Below, in pieces: positions 7,887-17,900 of a DNA stretch of 64,000 nucleotides. A program made the position numbers and the translations under genes. The DNA is taken from positions 1-64,000 of the forward strand of contig NZ_PDHM01000010.1 in the NCBI RefSeq assembly GCF_002573715.1, given 5' to 3'. Position 1 is the stretch's first letter. Each line of letters starts with the position of its first letter. Source of the DNA: Paenibacillus sp. EZ-K15. GTDB taxonomy: Bacteria; Bacillota; Bacilli; Paenibacillales; Paenibacillaceae. The notes under the pieces are model-generated. The model searched no databases and had not been told where the DNA came from. It saw only the letters and a list, made by a program, of their open reading frames with translations.

Positions 7887-8792
7887 CTAAGAGGCAATAC
7901 CGGTCACGCTGCTTCCGCTCTTTGTAAGATTGTAGGTGATGACCTCACCGCTCCAGAAATGGAACTTGAGAATCACTTCTCCATCTCTGACCTCATTAAA
8001 AAAGGTAGGCTTGAGCTTGATTTCACCGGCCGAGTTGGAAGGGGAGAACGTATACTCAAACTCTTTGAAGGAGGTCCAGTCCTGTGGTCCTGCACTGCCC
8101 CCCGTTGCATATACCGCCTCCATCGTGGCTAGCTGATCTCCGTTGAATGTCGTTGGAATGCTGAACGAATCAGTAGTTCCCTGCGTGTTACGCAGCACAG
8201 GCTTATCATGGAGGATGACCTTGAAATTCCAGTCCGCACCGCGGTTGAATTTGGCCGCCAATACAGCATTCACGCCGAATTGGCCGGATGAAGTCAGCCT
8301 GGTCAGCAGGCTGGATGTAAACGTGATCGTATTTCCGTTAAGCGTATAATCCTGCCCGGCGACGAGCAGCTGTCCGTTTGTGCGGACTTCGGTTAACGTG
8401 TTGCCGTTTAAGTTCAAAGGTATGCTTTTATCCTGGGGGGCAGCTCCCTTTTTTAAAAAGATCAGGTCGGTGTCAGCGGTCGATGAGCGCCCGCTCCAAC
8501 CCGCCTTCATGATGTTGTACAGTTCCGGATCGGACCAGGTAAAAGCGGTTCGCTTAAAGTGCTGGCCGTTGTCCCACAACATATGGGTAATGTTTTTCTG
8601 TTTGAGATAATAGGTTAGATATTCAAAGAACTTCAGTTTCTCCCCCTGCTCAATCACTCCCGTGCTCTGATCGAAGCCGAGCAGTCCATATTCACCCAGG
8701 ATGACGGGAATTCCTCTGGCGATAAAGGTGTTATACACATTGTTGAATGTTTGATCGATATCGCTCTGGGTATCCGTCTCAAAACGGGTATT
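7887..8792 (-). pseudogene. GH5 cellulase-like glycosidase, 5'-truncated
   Basis: The frame encodes only the C-terminal end of a GH5 catalytic domain, including VILGEYG with the nucleophile Glu, then an Ig-like CBM_X2 module (PLNLNGNTLTEVR and the following GQDYTLNGNTITF) and a CBM46-like module at the C-terminus. Homologous coding continues upstream of the first ATG (TRFETDTQSDIDQTF) but is cut at 8792 by a TAA, and the sequence beyond does not look like GH5. The signal peptide, most of the TIM barrel and the acid/base Glu are missing. The parent would have been a secreted beta-glucanase of the GH5-Ig-CBM46 type. A start at ATG 8738 is not plausible for a functional enzyme. Confidence 0.85.
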
Positions 8793-8796
8793 TTAT

Positions 8797-8810
8797 TGAA
8801 ATCGCTTTCT
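8797..8810. promoter_or_regulatory. CcpA-box-like sequence at the truncation point
   Basis: TGAAATCGCTTTCT matches the catabolite-responsive element TGWAANCGNTNWCA at 13 of 14 positions. It sits beside the truncated GH5 frame, which suggests that a carbohydrate-gene promoter was joined to the remnant by deletion. Confidence 0.5.
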
Positions 8811-8933
8811 AATTTATAAATTATCATATTTTCCCATTTGGAAGTATCCGGATAATTCGTCATAAAATCATGTGGAAATTAGTTATAAGCTGCTCTAGTT
8901 TTCAGAAAGAGGTTTGATGGTCGAAGGGGATAA

Positions 8934-8977
8934 AAAAGCTGTTGCTCCTGTCAGATTTGACAGGAGCAACAGCTTTT
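8934..8977 (-). terminator. Strong bidirectional-type terminator of the repeat protein gene
   Basis: A perfect 20-bp stem: 8934-8953 (ending GCTCCTGTCA) pairs with 8958-8977 (starting TGACAGGAGC) around a GATT loop. A tracts on the left give the T run on the minus strand. Confidence 0.9.
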
Positions 8978-9007
8978 ATGTTACAGAATGTTGATAGCTA
9001 CCTTCTA

Positions 9008-12000
9008 CTAAGGTTTTTTAATTAAAACAAGCGTTTTGGATGCTTCGGATAAAGGTGTTGCGGATTGAGCACTCGAAGCGATTTTCTTATCTTTGGACAG
9101 TACGGACAAGACATAAACGGCGTATTCCGTATTGTCTTGTATGTCTTTTCCGAAGGCATCTTTAGCAGGGATATCAATCAAAGTCGAGATATCTTTGCCA
9201 TCGGGTTTTATTGTTACATTGGTATTGACTTTGGCATCAGCTTCCGTCGCTGTTTTCAGATCGAAGGCCTTGATGCTATTTTTCTCTACAAACAACAGGC
9301 GGTATGCCGTAATGTTGCGCTCATCGATCGCCTTCTTGAAATCGACTTGAAGCTTCCCGCTTGCATCCAGCTTGGCTGCAACACCCGTTGTTTGGATATG
9401 GTTCAGAATTTCAAACTCCGCAGAAGAATTGGAGATGCTGTTGTTGGTAGAAATGGTTCCATCAGCAACAGCAAGGATGTAAACCCTATATTTAGTACCA
9501 GTTACGATAGCTGCACCGTTGACGTCCGCTAAACCTGCGGACAATTTGTGCTCGATTCTGTTAGGAGATGGTTCTACCTTCGTGTACAATTGTTCCTTGG
9601 TGATTTTGTTGGCATCGTCTAATCCAAAACTTTGGTTAGCCGGCACAACCATGATTCGATATTGTTTAACACTTCCTGATGAAGGATTGAATTTGACTAC
9701 AATGTCACTGCTGTTCCCGTTGGTGCTTTCAATCCCGGCATATACATCAGAAGGAACCGTTACAGCGCTACCCGTAAGCTTAATCGGTGCAGATGGTGCC
9801 GACAGGGCATTGCTTATTGAACCATTGTTGCTTACGGACAATACGAATACTTGATAATCCACCAAATTGCGAATTGTCTCATTGTTAACATCTCTTGTTC
9901 CAGGTCTCAGAACGTCCTCAAAATTGGAGCCGATCGGTACTCTGTCGAAGTAAGATACATTGTTAGCTTGAGCTACATTAAAGTTACCAGCGTTAGCTTG
10001 CTTCACAACCATGATCCGATATTCCTTAATGTTGGTTTCATTTGCAGCCTTGGTAAACGATACTTTCAAGTCGCTTGCGTTATTATTATCGCTCACATCA
10101 GCTGCCGTAACGTTCGTAACCTTACCAACTTCCGTCACACCTTGAATTGTAACGGCATTAGAGACGGATGAAAGTGCTCTGCCGTAATTCGAGTAGCCTA
10201 CCGACAAGACATACACCCGGTAGCTTGAACCTCTTTGAATGAGTTCCCCGTCGCTATCCCGGGTCGTGTTTGCTAAATCCCGAGAGATAGTTCTGCCGGT
10301 TTTGTTAACCGTGGTATAATTCCCGTTATCATAAGCTTGCGATACGCTCAGGCTCTTGGATGACTTCACAACGAGAATCCGGTAATGGTCTATGAAGTTT
10401 TCGCCATTAGCAGGATTGAAGGCGACTTTAAGGTCGCTTCCGTTACCATTATTGCCGACAATGGACAAGGTTGGCGTGGAAACAGGGTTTACATTGCCCT
10501 GATTGTTGTTTCCAAGCGTAATCGATGAGTAATTGGATAATGCATTGTTATTGCCCGAATATCCTACGGACAGGACATATACACGATAGCTGATACCATT
10601 GCGAATCAGCTCTCCATCGATATCACGGCTGTTGGAATTCAGGGTTTGAGTAATGTAGTTGCTGCTGTTGTTCTTATTGATTTGAGTGTAATTATAGCTG
10701 TTGTTTAAGTTAGTGGCTCTATTCAGATCAAAATAACTATCAGATGATTTTACAACGAATACCTGGTAATAGCTGATGTTAGAACGATCAGACGGCTGGG
10801 TGAATGACACCTGCAGGTCGCGTCCGTCATTGTAGTTGTTCACGTCAGTGACGGACAGATTGGTGACTGCGCCCAGATTGGTGCTGGAACTCAAGATGAT
10901 GGAGTTCGATGGAGCGGACAGCACGTTGTTATTGGAGTTACTGTTGTCCACGGCCATGACGAATACGCGATAGTACACACCGTTACGAATCGTTGCTCCA
11001 TCTACATCTTTAGCACTCGATGACAGCGTCAAGTTGTTGATGTTATTCCCGGTTTTGTTGACATGAGTATAGTAGTTGTAGTTGGAGGCCGTATTGGCTT
11101 TGCTTAAGTTGAAACTGTTATAATTGCTGTCCTTTACGACAAACACGCGATAAGAGTGAATGTTGGATTCGTTGGATACCTTGTTAAAGCTTACGCGAAG
11201 ATCGCGGCCATCACCATGATCGCTGATATCCGTCACCTGCGTAATGGATGGAACCGTTGCGGTTCCCGTGTTGAGCGTGATGGAAGACGAACCTGAAGAC
11301 AGGTTGCTTGCAAGCACACTCTCGTTGCTGCTGACAGATAGGACAAACACAGTGTAAGCGATACCGCTGCGGATGAGCTCATTTGAAGTATCACGAGCAG
11401 AGGAACTCAGCGTCGTGGACAGCGTTGTATTCGTCGTACTGGTTTTGCTCACCGTCGTATAATTCTGACTTGGGACGGATTTAGCTGCCGCCAGATTAAA
11501 GTTGGCAACATCCTTCGTTTTTACCGCAAATACGCGATAGTTGGTTACATTGCTCTCGTTCTGGGCACGCGTGAAGCTGACCTGCAGATCACGGCCATCG
11601 CCGTAGTCGCTCACATCGCTTGCCTTCACGTTGGTTGCTCCGTTCACCGAATTGGTGTTGGTCAGCGTCAACGACGGCGAAGCCGAGGAAAGGGCATATG
11701 TGCCGCCTGTTTTGCTAACTGCCAATACGTAAGCTTTATAAGACTGATTATCACGGATAAGATCATTATCTACGTCCCTTGAACCCGACGTGAGGGTTAG
11801 AGTCTGATCCGAGCCGGACGGGTACACCGTTGTGTAAGCTGCGGAGGACACGCGCTGTGCCTCTGATTGGTTTAACGTCTTGGACTGCTTCACAATCATC
11901 ACGCGGTAATGCGAAATTAATGATTCGGTCGACGATTTGGAGAAGCTGACCTGCAGATCGCGGCCGTCGCCGGCGTTGCCGATGTCCCGAAGGGTCACAT

Positions 12001-12475
12001 AATTCACCGGTACGATACCGGTATTATTTCCGCCGCCGCCTGAATTGTTCGTTGTTTTGACGGTGACCGTTTTCGTTTTGGAATTCCAGCCGATTTTTTG
12101 GCCGAGGGCTTCACTTACGAAGCGTACTGGCACCATGGTATTTCCTTTTAAGTTTTTCGCCGGAACATCCAGCGCTACCGTCTTGTTATTGATGGTGGCC
12201 GTCTTGGAGTTGATTTTTAGAATGACGGTTGTGCCATTTTTGGTCGCTGTGACGGTTTTCGTTTTTTGATTCCACTTGACCGATGCATCCAAGGCTTCGA
12301 AGATGGATCTCATCGGAAGCATGACGCGTCCTTGGATCATGATAGGTGCTTGAGGCGTATACAGCTTGACACCGTCAATCAAGACGCTGATGTTCACTGC
12401 CGCCTGTGCCTGCGATTGGAATGTCATGGGGATTAACAGTATAGCTGCTAGCAAGGCAGTCCATATTCTTTTCAC
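9008..12475 (-). CDS. Secreted copper amine oxidase-N domain protein with eight internal repeats
   Basis: A 1155-residue exported protein. A signal peptide covers about residues 1-27 (basic KR, hydrophobic core, AQA). A copper-amine-oxidase N-terminal type domain follows at roughly 33-145, with its two-fold VMLPMRSIFEALDA and MVPVRFVSEALGQ motifs, then a Gly/Asn linker. The rest is eight units of about 110-125 residues, each with a D-G-R-D-L-x-V-S-F-like strand, a YR(V/I)xVVK strand, an RD(V/I)xxxxIR segment and a YxVxVLSV strand, resembling degenerate fibronectin/Ig-like modules. No LPxTG, SLH domain or C-terminal transmembrane segment is seen. GTG 12475 lies eight bases after AGGAGG. Probably an adhesive or surface scaffold; function unknown. 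Confidence 0.85.
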   Translation of the reverse strand: MKRIWTALLAAILLIPMTFQSQAQAAVNISVLIDGVKLYTPQAPIMIQGRVMLPMRSIFEALDASVKWNQKTKTVTATKNGTTVILKINSKTATINNKTVALDVPAKNLKGNTMVPVRFVSEALGQKIGWNSKTKTVTVKTTNNSGGGGNNTGIVPVNYVTLRDIGNAGDGRDLQVSFSKSSTESLISHYRVMIVKQSKTLNQSEAQRVSSAAYTTVYPSGSDQTLTLTSGSRDVDNDLIRDNQSYKAYVLAVSKTGGTYALSSASPSLTLTNTNSVNGATNVKASDVSDYGDGRDLQVSFTRAQNESNVTNYRVFAVKTKDVANFNLAAAKSVPSQNYTTVSKTSTTNTTLSTTLSSSARDTSNELIRSGIAYTVFVLSVSSNESVLASNLSSGSSSITLNTGTATVPSITQVTDISDHGDGRDLRVSFNKVSNESNIHSYRVFVVKDSNYNSFNLSKANTASNYNYYTHVNKTGNNINNLTLSSSAKDVDGATIRNGVYYRVFVMAVDNSNSNNNVLSAPSNSIILSSSTNLGAVTNLSVTDVNNYNDGRDLQVSFTQPSDRSNISYYQVFVVKSSDSYFDLNRATNLNNSYNYTQINKNNSSNYITQTLNSNSRDIDGELIRNGISYRVYVLSVGYSGNNNALSNYSSITLGNNNQGNVNPVSTPTLSIVGNNGNGSDLKVAFNPANGENFIDHYRILVVKSSKSLSVSQAYDNGNYTTVNKTGRTISRDLANTTRDSDGELIQRGSSYRVYVLSVGYSNYGRALSSVSNAVTIQGVTEVGKVTNVTAADVSDNNNASDLKVSFTKAANETNIKEYRIMVVKQANAGNFNVAQANNVSYFDRVPIGSNFEDVLRPGTRDVNNETIRNLVDYQVFVLSVSNNGSISNALSAPSAPIKLTGSAVTVPSDVYAGIESTNGNSSDIVVKFNPSSGSVKQYRIMVVPANQSFGLDDANKITKEQLYTKVEPSPNRIEHKLSAGLADVNGAAIVTGTKYRVYILAVADGTISTNNSISNSSAEFEILNHIQTTGVAAKLDASGKLQVDFKKAIDERNITAYRLLFVEKNSIKAFDLKTATEADAKVNTNVTIKPDGKDISTLIDIPAKDAFGKDIQDNTEYAVYVLSVLSKDKKIASSAQSATPLSEASKTLVLIKKP

Positions 12476-12600
12476 ACACTCAACCTCCTGAAATTTAGCT
12501 TTGTTATTATTTTCCTCTACAATATGACGCATTGGCCTAGAATAAAGTTTCAACTATAACATCGGCAATGCAAAAATATTTTTTAGTATCTGGTCATAAT

Positions 12601-12640
12601 AAGGGAAGAAACAGCAGAGGTTTGCTGTTTTTCTTCCCTT
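12601..12640. repeat. Long hairpin between divergent genes
   Basis: AAGGGAAGAAACAGCA (12601-12616) pairs with TGCTGTTTTTCTTCCCTT (12623-12640) with a small bulge. It lies between two divergently transcribed genes with no T run after it, so it is not an obvious terminator. The rest of the 12476-12783 gap is AT-rich promoter-like sequence without a gene. Confidence 0.6.
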
Positions 12641-12783
12641 ACTGATGCACGAAAATTACGGATCATAGTCCGAAGGATAAACATGCCGGGTCGGAGCTTT
12701 TTATTGGAAGATGGATGAATTGCATCTATAATCGGGTAAGGGATATATTCCCATATGGAAACCGCCGGGGTGGAGGGGTAAAA

Positions 12784-13791
12784 ATGCCGGATTACACGGT
12801 ACACATCATGCAGCTTAGAGAAGATAACTATCATAACGGGCTTAAGCTGGGTCGCAGCCTGCGAAATCAACCGATATTAAAAGCTTTTGAAGCAGCCACC
12901 AAACCGGAGATCGATACGGAACAGTTGAAGAGCATCTACAACGAGTTTGCCCCGCAACTGCTATCGGAGCTTGAAGGACTGGCGGATGGCTTGGAAATGC
13001 CGTTTCCGAAAGCCGCGGCGCTTCTTGGCGGATACGACGTCCCGAAAATCGCGGCCATGGGGTGCTCGGCGATAATCACGGCTTCGTATTACGTAAGAAA
13101 TTACGATTTTACGCCTGCGTTTTACGATGGTTATTTTACTGTGGCTCAAGCCGATGAAGGCTTAGCGAGTGCAGGCTATAATTTGCAGGCAATAGGCAGG
13201 CTTGACGGGGTGAATGAACATGGGCTTGCCGCCGGGCTGCATTTTGTCAGCTTTGACGGATACGAGGCGGGCCTGTCGCCATGGGTCGGTGTTCGGATGA
13301 TATTAGAATCATGCGGTACTGTAGAAGAAGCGTCTTATATGCTGCGCCATATTCCCCATGCGGCTTGTTATAACTTTTCGATAGGGGATGCACGAGGGAA
13401 CATGTCCGTTGTGGAAGCAAGCCCGGATCAAGTGATTCCCCGTGCGGGCGGGGTGGCGGCGATCGCCTGCGTTAACCATTATGAAACGTTGACGGGCAAA
13501 AACAGGTCTTCCATTGAGCATTCCCTTCGGCGTAAACGTTATATCGATAGCTTGGATGCTGAACAGTTAACTCAAACCGAGGCTTTCGGTTTGTTTAAGG
13601 ACCGAAAGTCCCCGTTATTTTTTACGGATTACGACGATTTGTTCGGAACGCTGCATACCTTTTCGTACGCCTTCAAAGAAGGAAGAGTCATGACTTCGCT
13701 TGCTCAGGGCAGCGCGCTTGATTTTTCGTTCAGGGATTGGGTCGAGGGCAAGGATATCCCGGCAGCGGAGTTGACCGGACATATCGATTGA
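12784..13791 (+). CDS. C45-type Ntn hydrolase (acyl-CoA:6-APA acyltransferase/choloylglycine hydrolase-like)
   Basis: A 335-residue protein. MGCSAI with C94 followed by YYVRNYDF fits the N-terminal-nucleophile Cys and the RNxDF motif of the peptidase C45/penicillin acylase-like superfamily, and NEHGLAAGLHF fits the conserved N-x-x-G-L-A strand. Family members cleave amide bonds after autocatalytic removal of an N-terminal propeptide; here about 93 residues would be removed. No signal peptide is present. The ATG 12784 start is set by GGAGGGG just upstream. Substrate is not inferable; it could be an N-acyl amino acid, a beta-lactam or a bile-acid-like amide. Confidence 0.8.
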   Translation: MPDYTVHIMQLREDNYHNGLKLGRSLRNQPILKAFEAATKPEIDTEQLKSIYNEFAPQLLSELEGLADGLEMPFPKAAALLGGYDVPKIAAMGCSAIITASYYVRNYDFTPAFYDGYFTVAQADEGLASAGYNLQAIGRLDGVNEHGLAAGLHFVSFDGYEAGLSPWVGVRMILESCGTVEEASYMLRHIPHAACYNFSIGDARGNMSVVEASPDQVIPRAGGVAAIACVNHYETLTGKNRSSIEHSLRRKRYIDSLDAEQLTQTEAFGLFKDRKSPLFFTDYDDLFGTLHTFSYAFKEGRVMTSLAQGSALDFSFRDWVEGKDIPAAELTGHID

Positions 13792-13807
13792 CAATAAATC
13801 CAGAGAA

Positions 13808-13840
13808 GCGCTTCTTCCCAGGTGAAGAAGTGTTTTTTTT
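13808..13840 (+). terminator. Terminator of the C45 hydrolase gene
   Basis: CTTCTTC (13811-13817) pairs with GAAGAAG (13824-13830), extended by three outer pairs, and is followed by eight T residues. Confidence 0.8.
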
Positions 13841-14187
13841 GTGCTGCTCGGGTTTTTTCCAATTTGGAACATTCTGTGACATTGCCTTCGCGGGGGATGC
13901 TGCGTTTTCTTTGGCCGATTTGTTTATGCTACACTGGTTTAAAGGACGATTTCATTGAATGAACGCAAGTAAACAAGGAGTCTAACAACAGAGAATGCAC
14001 AAATACGAGGCATAGCACAATGGCCAGGACACATGCCACAGGACGTATCCGTACGATGCCGAAGGACATACTCGTACAAGCGGTGAGCAGCCCTACAGTT
14101 GGGGCACCGGACAAGCCGCCTTGGGTTACAAAAGTTTACATAACGATTCAAGCCGATATTGCAACCATGAGTTGGGAGTGGAGTAAC
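13841..14187 (+). other. Leader region of the ABC transporter pair, no clear gene
   Basis: About 350 bases. The frame of the downstream ATPase stays open back to an ATG at 14020, but that ATG has no ribosome site and the 56 extra residues do not resemble the family. Two micro-ORFs (MNASKQGV starting near 13957 and MHKYEA near 13994) are visible without support. TACACT near 13929 is a weak -10 candidate. Confidence 0.35.
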
Positions 14188-14889
14188 ATGGCTTTTGTGA
14201 GCATGAAGGATGAATATAAGCGCTACCAAATGGGAGAGACCACCATTATAGCCAATGATGGAATCAACCTGGAGATCGAAAAAGGCGAGTTTGCAATCAT
14301 TGTCGGTCCCAGCGGCGCAGGCAAATCCACGGTGCTGAATATATTGGGCGGCATGGATACGGCGGATGAGGGACAAGTACTCGTGGATGGAACGGATATT
14401 GCCAGGTTTAACAGCAAAGAGTTGACTGGCTATCGGCGCAATGACGTCGGATTTGTGTTTCAATTTTATAATCTGGTTCCCAATCTGACGACAAAAGAAA
14501 ATGTGGAACTCGCTTCGCAGATTTCTCCCCGGGCTTTGGACGCGGAGCAAGTACTGCGGGATGTAGGCCTGGGTAATCGTTTGAACAATTTTCCGGCACA
14601 GCTGTCCGGCGGGGAACAGCAGCGGGTAGCGATTGCCAGAGCACTCGCCAAGCAGCCGAAGCTGCTTCTCTGCGATGAACCCACGGGTGCGCTTGATTAC
14701 CATACGGGAAAGCAGGTGCTGAAGCTGCTCCAAGACACCTGCCGCCATACCGGAACCACGGTTATTGTCATTACACATAATTCTGCCCTGACGCCGATGG
14801 CGGATCGGGTCATCGAGATCAACAATGCCAAGGTTCGGAACATGGTTTTGAATCCGGCCCCCGTTTCTGTAGACAACATCGAGTGGTAG
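14188..14889 (+). CDS. ABC transporter ATP-binding protein, LolD/MacB-like
   Basis: A 233-residue nucleotide-binding subunit: Walker [11 protein letters not shown]-loop FVFQFYNL, signature LSGGEQQR, Walker [13 protein letters not shown] and an H-loop ITHN. The [11 protein letters not shown] and DEPTGALD variants are typical of the MacB/LolD/FtsE branch, whose partners are mechanotransmitting FtsX-fold permeases, and exactly such a permease follows 13 bases downstream. ATG 14188 has GGGAG nine bases upstream. Confidence 0.92.
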   Translation: MAFVSMKDEYKRYQMGETTIIANDGINLEIEKGEFAIIVGPSGAGKSTVLNILGGMDTADEGQVLVDGTDIARFNSKELTGYRRNDVGFVFQFYNLVPNLTTKENVELASQISPRALDAEQVLRDVGLGNRLNNFPAQLSGGEQQRVAIARALAKQPKLLLCDEPTGALDYHTGKQVLKLLQDTCRHTGTTVIVITHNSALTPMADRVIEINNAKVRNMVLNPAPVSVDNIEW

Positions 14890-14902
14890 GGAGATACATA
14901 TT

Positions 14903-17900
14903 ATGAAGAAAAGAGCGCTGTGGACTGATATTTTCCGGGAAATATCGCGGACAAAAGCTCGGTTTCTGTCCATTTTTGCCATTATTATGCTCGGTGTCGG
15001 TTTTTTTGCGGGGATCAAAGCCACGGGTCCTGACATGCTGGATACAGCGGATCACTACTATAGCGATTTTAAGCTGATGGATCTTAAGGTTCAGTCCACC
15101 TTGGGTCTCGAACAAACCGATATAGAGAAGCTGAAGTTGGTTCCAGGAGTGGACGAGGTTCAACCTGGCTATAGCGCAGACGTATTCCTCGGCGACAGCG
15201 GGCGGATCGCGAAGGTGCTCTCCTATGACCCAGGAAATAATCTGAATCAATACGTGCTTACAGAAGGCCGAATGCCGGAGTCCGCAGGGGAAATCGTCAT
15301 CGACGCGGGAGATCGAGGAAACGAATTTAAACTGGGGGATCAGATTACCTTTACCAATCCGGATCAGGAAGTGGATTTGGGAGAGACATTTGACCACCTC
15401 ACTTACACGGTTGTGGGTAGGGCGAAGAGTCCGCTTTATATCAGCAGCATGAGCCGGGGAACGAGCAGAATCGGCAAGGGGACGGCGGATGTGTTCGCCG
15501 TTATACCGGAGAAGGACTTTAAACTATCTGTATATACCGAAGCTTACCTGACCTTTCAAGACACCGCTGAATTAGCTCCCTATACAACTGAGTATGACGA
15601 GAAGATCAAACGGCATAAGGAAGCGGTAGAACTGGCACTGGAGACCATGCCGCAGGAGCGGCTGACAGAGATTCGTGTCAACGGTCAGAAGAAGCTGGAT
15701 GAGGCCATGGACAAAATCGAGGATGCCAAGAAACAGCTGACCGATGCGGAGCAGAAGTTAAATGATGCGAAGGTCAAGCTGAATGAAGGCGAGCAATCCT
15801 ACCGCGATGGCGTCAACAAGCTTCAAACCGAGCTGGACCAGGGGCAAGCCAAGCTGGATTCGGCGGCCAAAAAACTTGCCCAAGGCAGAGCGGAACTGAA
15901 GCGGAATCGGCAGCAGTTGGAGCAAGGACAATCCCAGCTTAAGACGGGTCAAAGTCAACTGGATCAACAGAAGTCGGAGCTTGCACCAAAGCTGGCACAA
16001 GGGCAGCAATTAGCGAAGGCGTTGCAACAAATCTCTGGTTTAGATCCGGAGGGCATACCGGAAGAGCAAGGGAAAGAACTGCTCTCGGCGGCTCAGGCAG
16101 CCGATCCGAAACTAGGAGCAGCTATTGCGGGTTTCATGGAAGGCACATTGGATGGCACTGCTTTGCAAAAGGCTGCTTCTGCGTTCCAGAGCGGTTTAAA
16201 CGAATCTTCCCTGCAGCTGGATAACGCTCAGCAGAAGCTGCATGCAAGCCGAGCAGAGCTGAAAGAAGGAGAGGCCAAGCTTCGGGAAGCCGAGCGTCAG
16301 CTCGTGCAGGGTGAAGCTTCGTTGAAGCAAGGGAAGAAGGAGCTTGCTGCTGCCAGCGAGGCAGGGGAAGCCAAGCTTGCGGATGCGAAAGCGGAACTTA
16401 GCCAAGGGCAGGCCGATTACCAGGAAGGTCTAAAGAAATTTAATGATGAAAAAGTAAAAGCTGAACGGGAAATCGCGGATGGCGAGAAGGAAGTGGCGGA
16501 GGGACAGAAGGAGCTGGATCAGCTCAAGCTGCCCAAAGTCTATGTCATGGACCGCAGCGTCAATCCGGGGTATACCGAGTATAGCGATAATGCGGACCGC
16601 TTATCTTCCATTGCAACGGCATTCCCGGTATTCTTTTTTCTGATTGCCGCTCTTGTCAGCCTGACAACGATGACCCGGATGGTTGAGGAGCAGCGGCTGC
16701 AGATCGGAACCTTGAAAGCACTCGGATACAGCAACGGGGATGTGATGAAAAAATTCCTGGTCTATTCGACGCTGGCCAGTGTTGCGGCTTCAGCAGCCGG
16801 GCTGGCTATCGGCTTCACCATGTTTCCCGCCATTATCTATGATGCTTACGGCGCTTTATATAATCTGCCGGATGTGCGAACCCGATTTTATCTCAGCTAC
16901 AGCATCATTTCGATCGTCGTGGCCGTGCTCTGCACGACCATGACGGCTTATGTGGCGACGCGGGTGGAACTTCGAAGCAGCGCTTCGGTCCTGATGCGCC
17001 CCAGAGCGCCCAAGAACGGATCCCGCATATGGCTGGAGCGAGTGCCTTGGGTGTGGAACCGACTTGGATTTATTGGAAAAGTTACAGCCCGCAATCTGTT
17101 CCGCTACAAGCAGCGGATGTTTATGACCGTTTGCGGCGTTGCCGGCTGCACGGCCCTGATTCTGACCGGTTTCGGTCTCAAGGATTCCATCGGGGATATC
17201 GCGCCGCTGCAATACGGAAAGATTATGCAGCATCAGGCGACCGTTGTATTTCAAGATGATAACGGTGATAGCGGGATGCTGGAGGATTATAATAAGGTCA
17301 TTGCGGATACGCCGGGGATTACGGGGATTTTGAATGTGACGCAAGAGGCGATGACCGCGACCGCCTCCGGGGTGAACGCCCAGGATATGAGTTTGTTCGT
17401 GCCGCAATCGCCAGAGGAGATCGATTCCTTTATCGTCCTGAAATCCCGTGGGCAGAAGCGGACACTGTCACTGACGGATGACGGTGCGATCATTACCGAG
17501 AAGCTCGCCAAGCTGTTTGATCTCACGATCGGCAGTACTTTCACCGTCCAGAACAGCGACAACGATCCTTTTGAGATACGTGTAGCCGGGATAACGGAGA
17601 ACTATGCTATGCACTACGTCTATATGACGCCGCTGTATTACGAAGAGATTTTTGATGGGACGCCGGAAGTGAACAGTCAATTGCTGACGTATGACAACAA
17701 CAATCACGATCCGGACTGGGAGGACCAGCTTGGAGAAACGTTAACCGCAAGCGAACGGGTGGCGATGGTCAGCTTCACGAGTGGAGTAAGCAATGCCTTT
17801 AGTGATACGATGGACAGCATGAACGTTGTGGTGGTTGTCCTGATTGTATCTGCAGCGGCGCTCGCGTTTGTCGTGCTGTACAATCTGACGAATATTAACG

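Noticed and set aside
8654..8863. 69-codon minus-strand ORF crossing the GH5 truncation
   Set aside because: It begins in non-homologous sequence and then reads the GH5 remnant in the wrong frame; it has no ribosome site.
9100..12000. CRISPR-like or satellite array
   Set aside because: The recurring sequences are coding repeats of about 340-370 bases in one protein, not short direct repeats with unique spacers.
14020..14187. N-terminal extension of the LolD-like ATPase from ATG 14020
   Set aside because: The frame is open, but there is no ribosome site and the extra 56 residues do not resemble ABC ATPases; ATG 14188 fits the family.
13939..15036. 365-codon minus-strand ORF opposite the ABC ATPase and permease start
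   Set aside because: It covers two strongly supported plus-strand genes, has atypical composition and no start signal.
15700..16550. Tandem repeat array in DNA within the FtsX permease gene
   Set aside because: The periodicity is protein-level heptads of a coiled coil; the DNA repeats are too diverged to be a tandem repeat locus.
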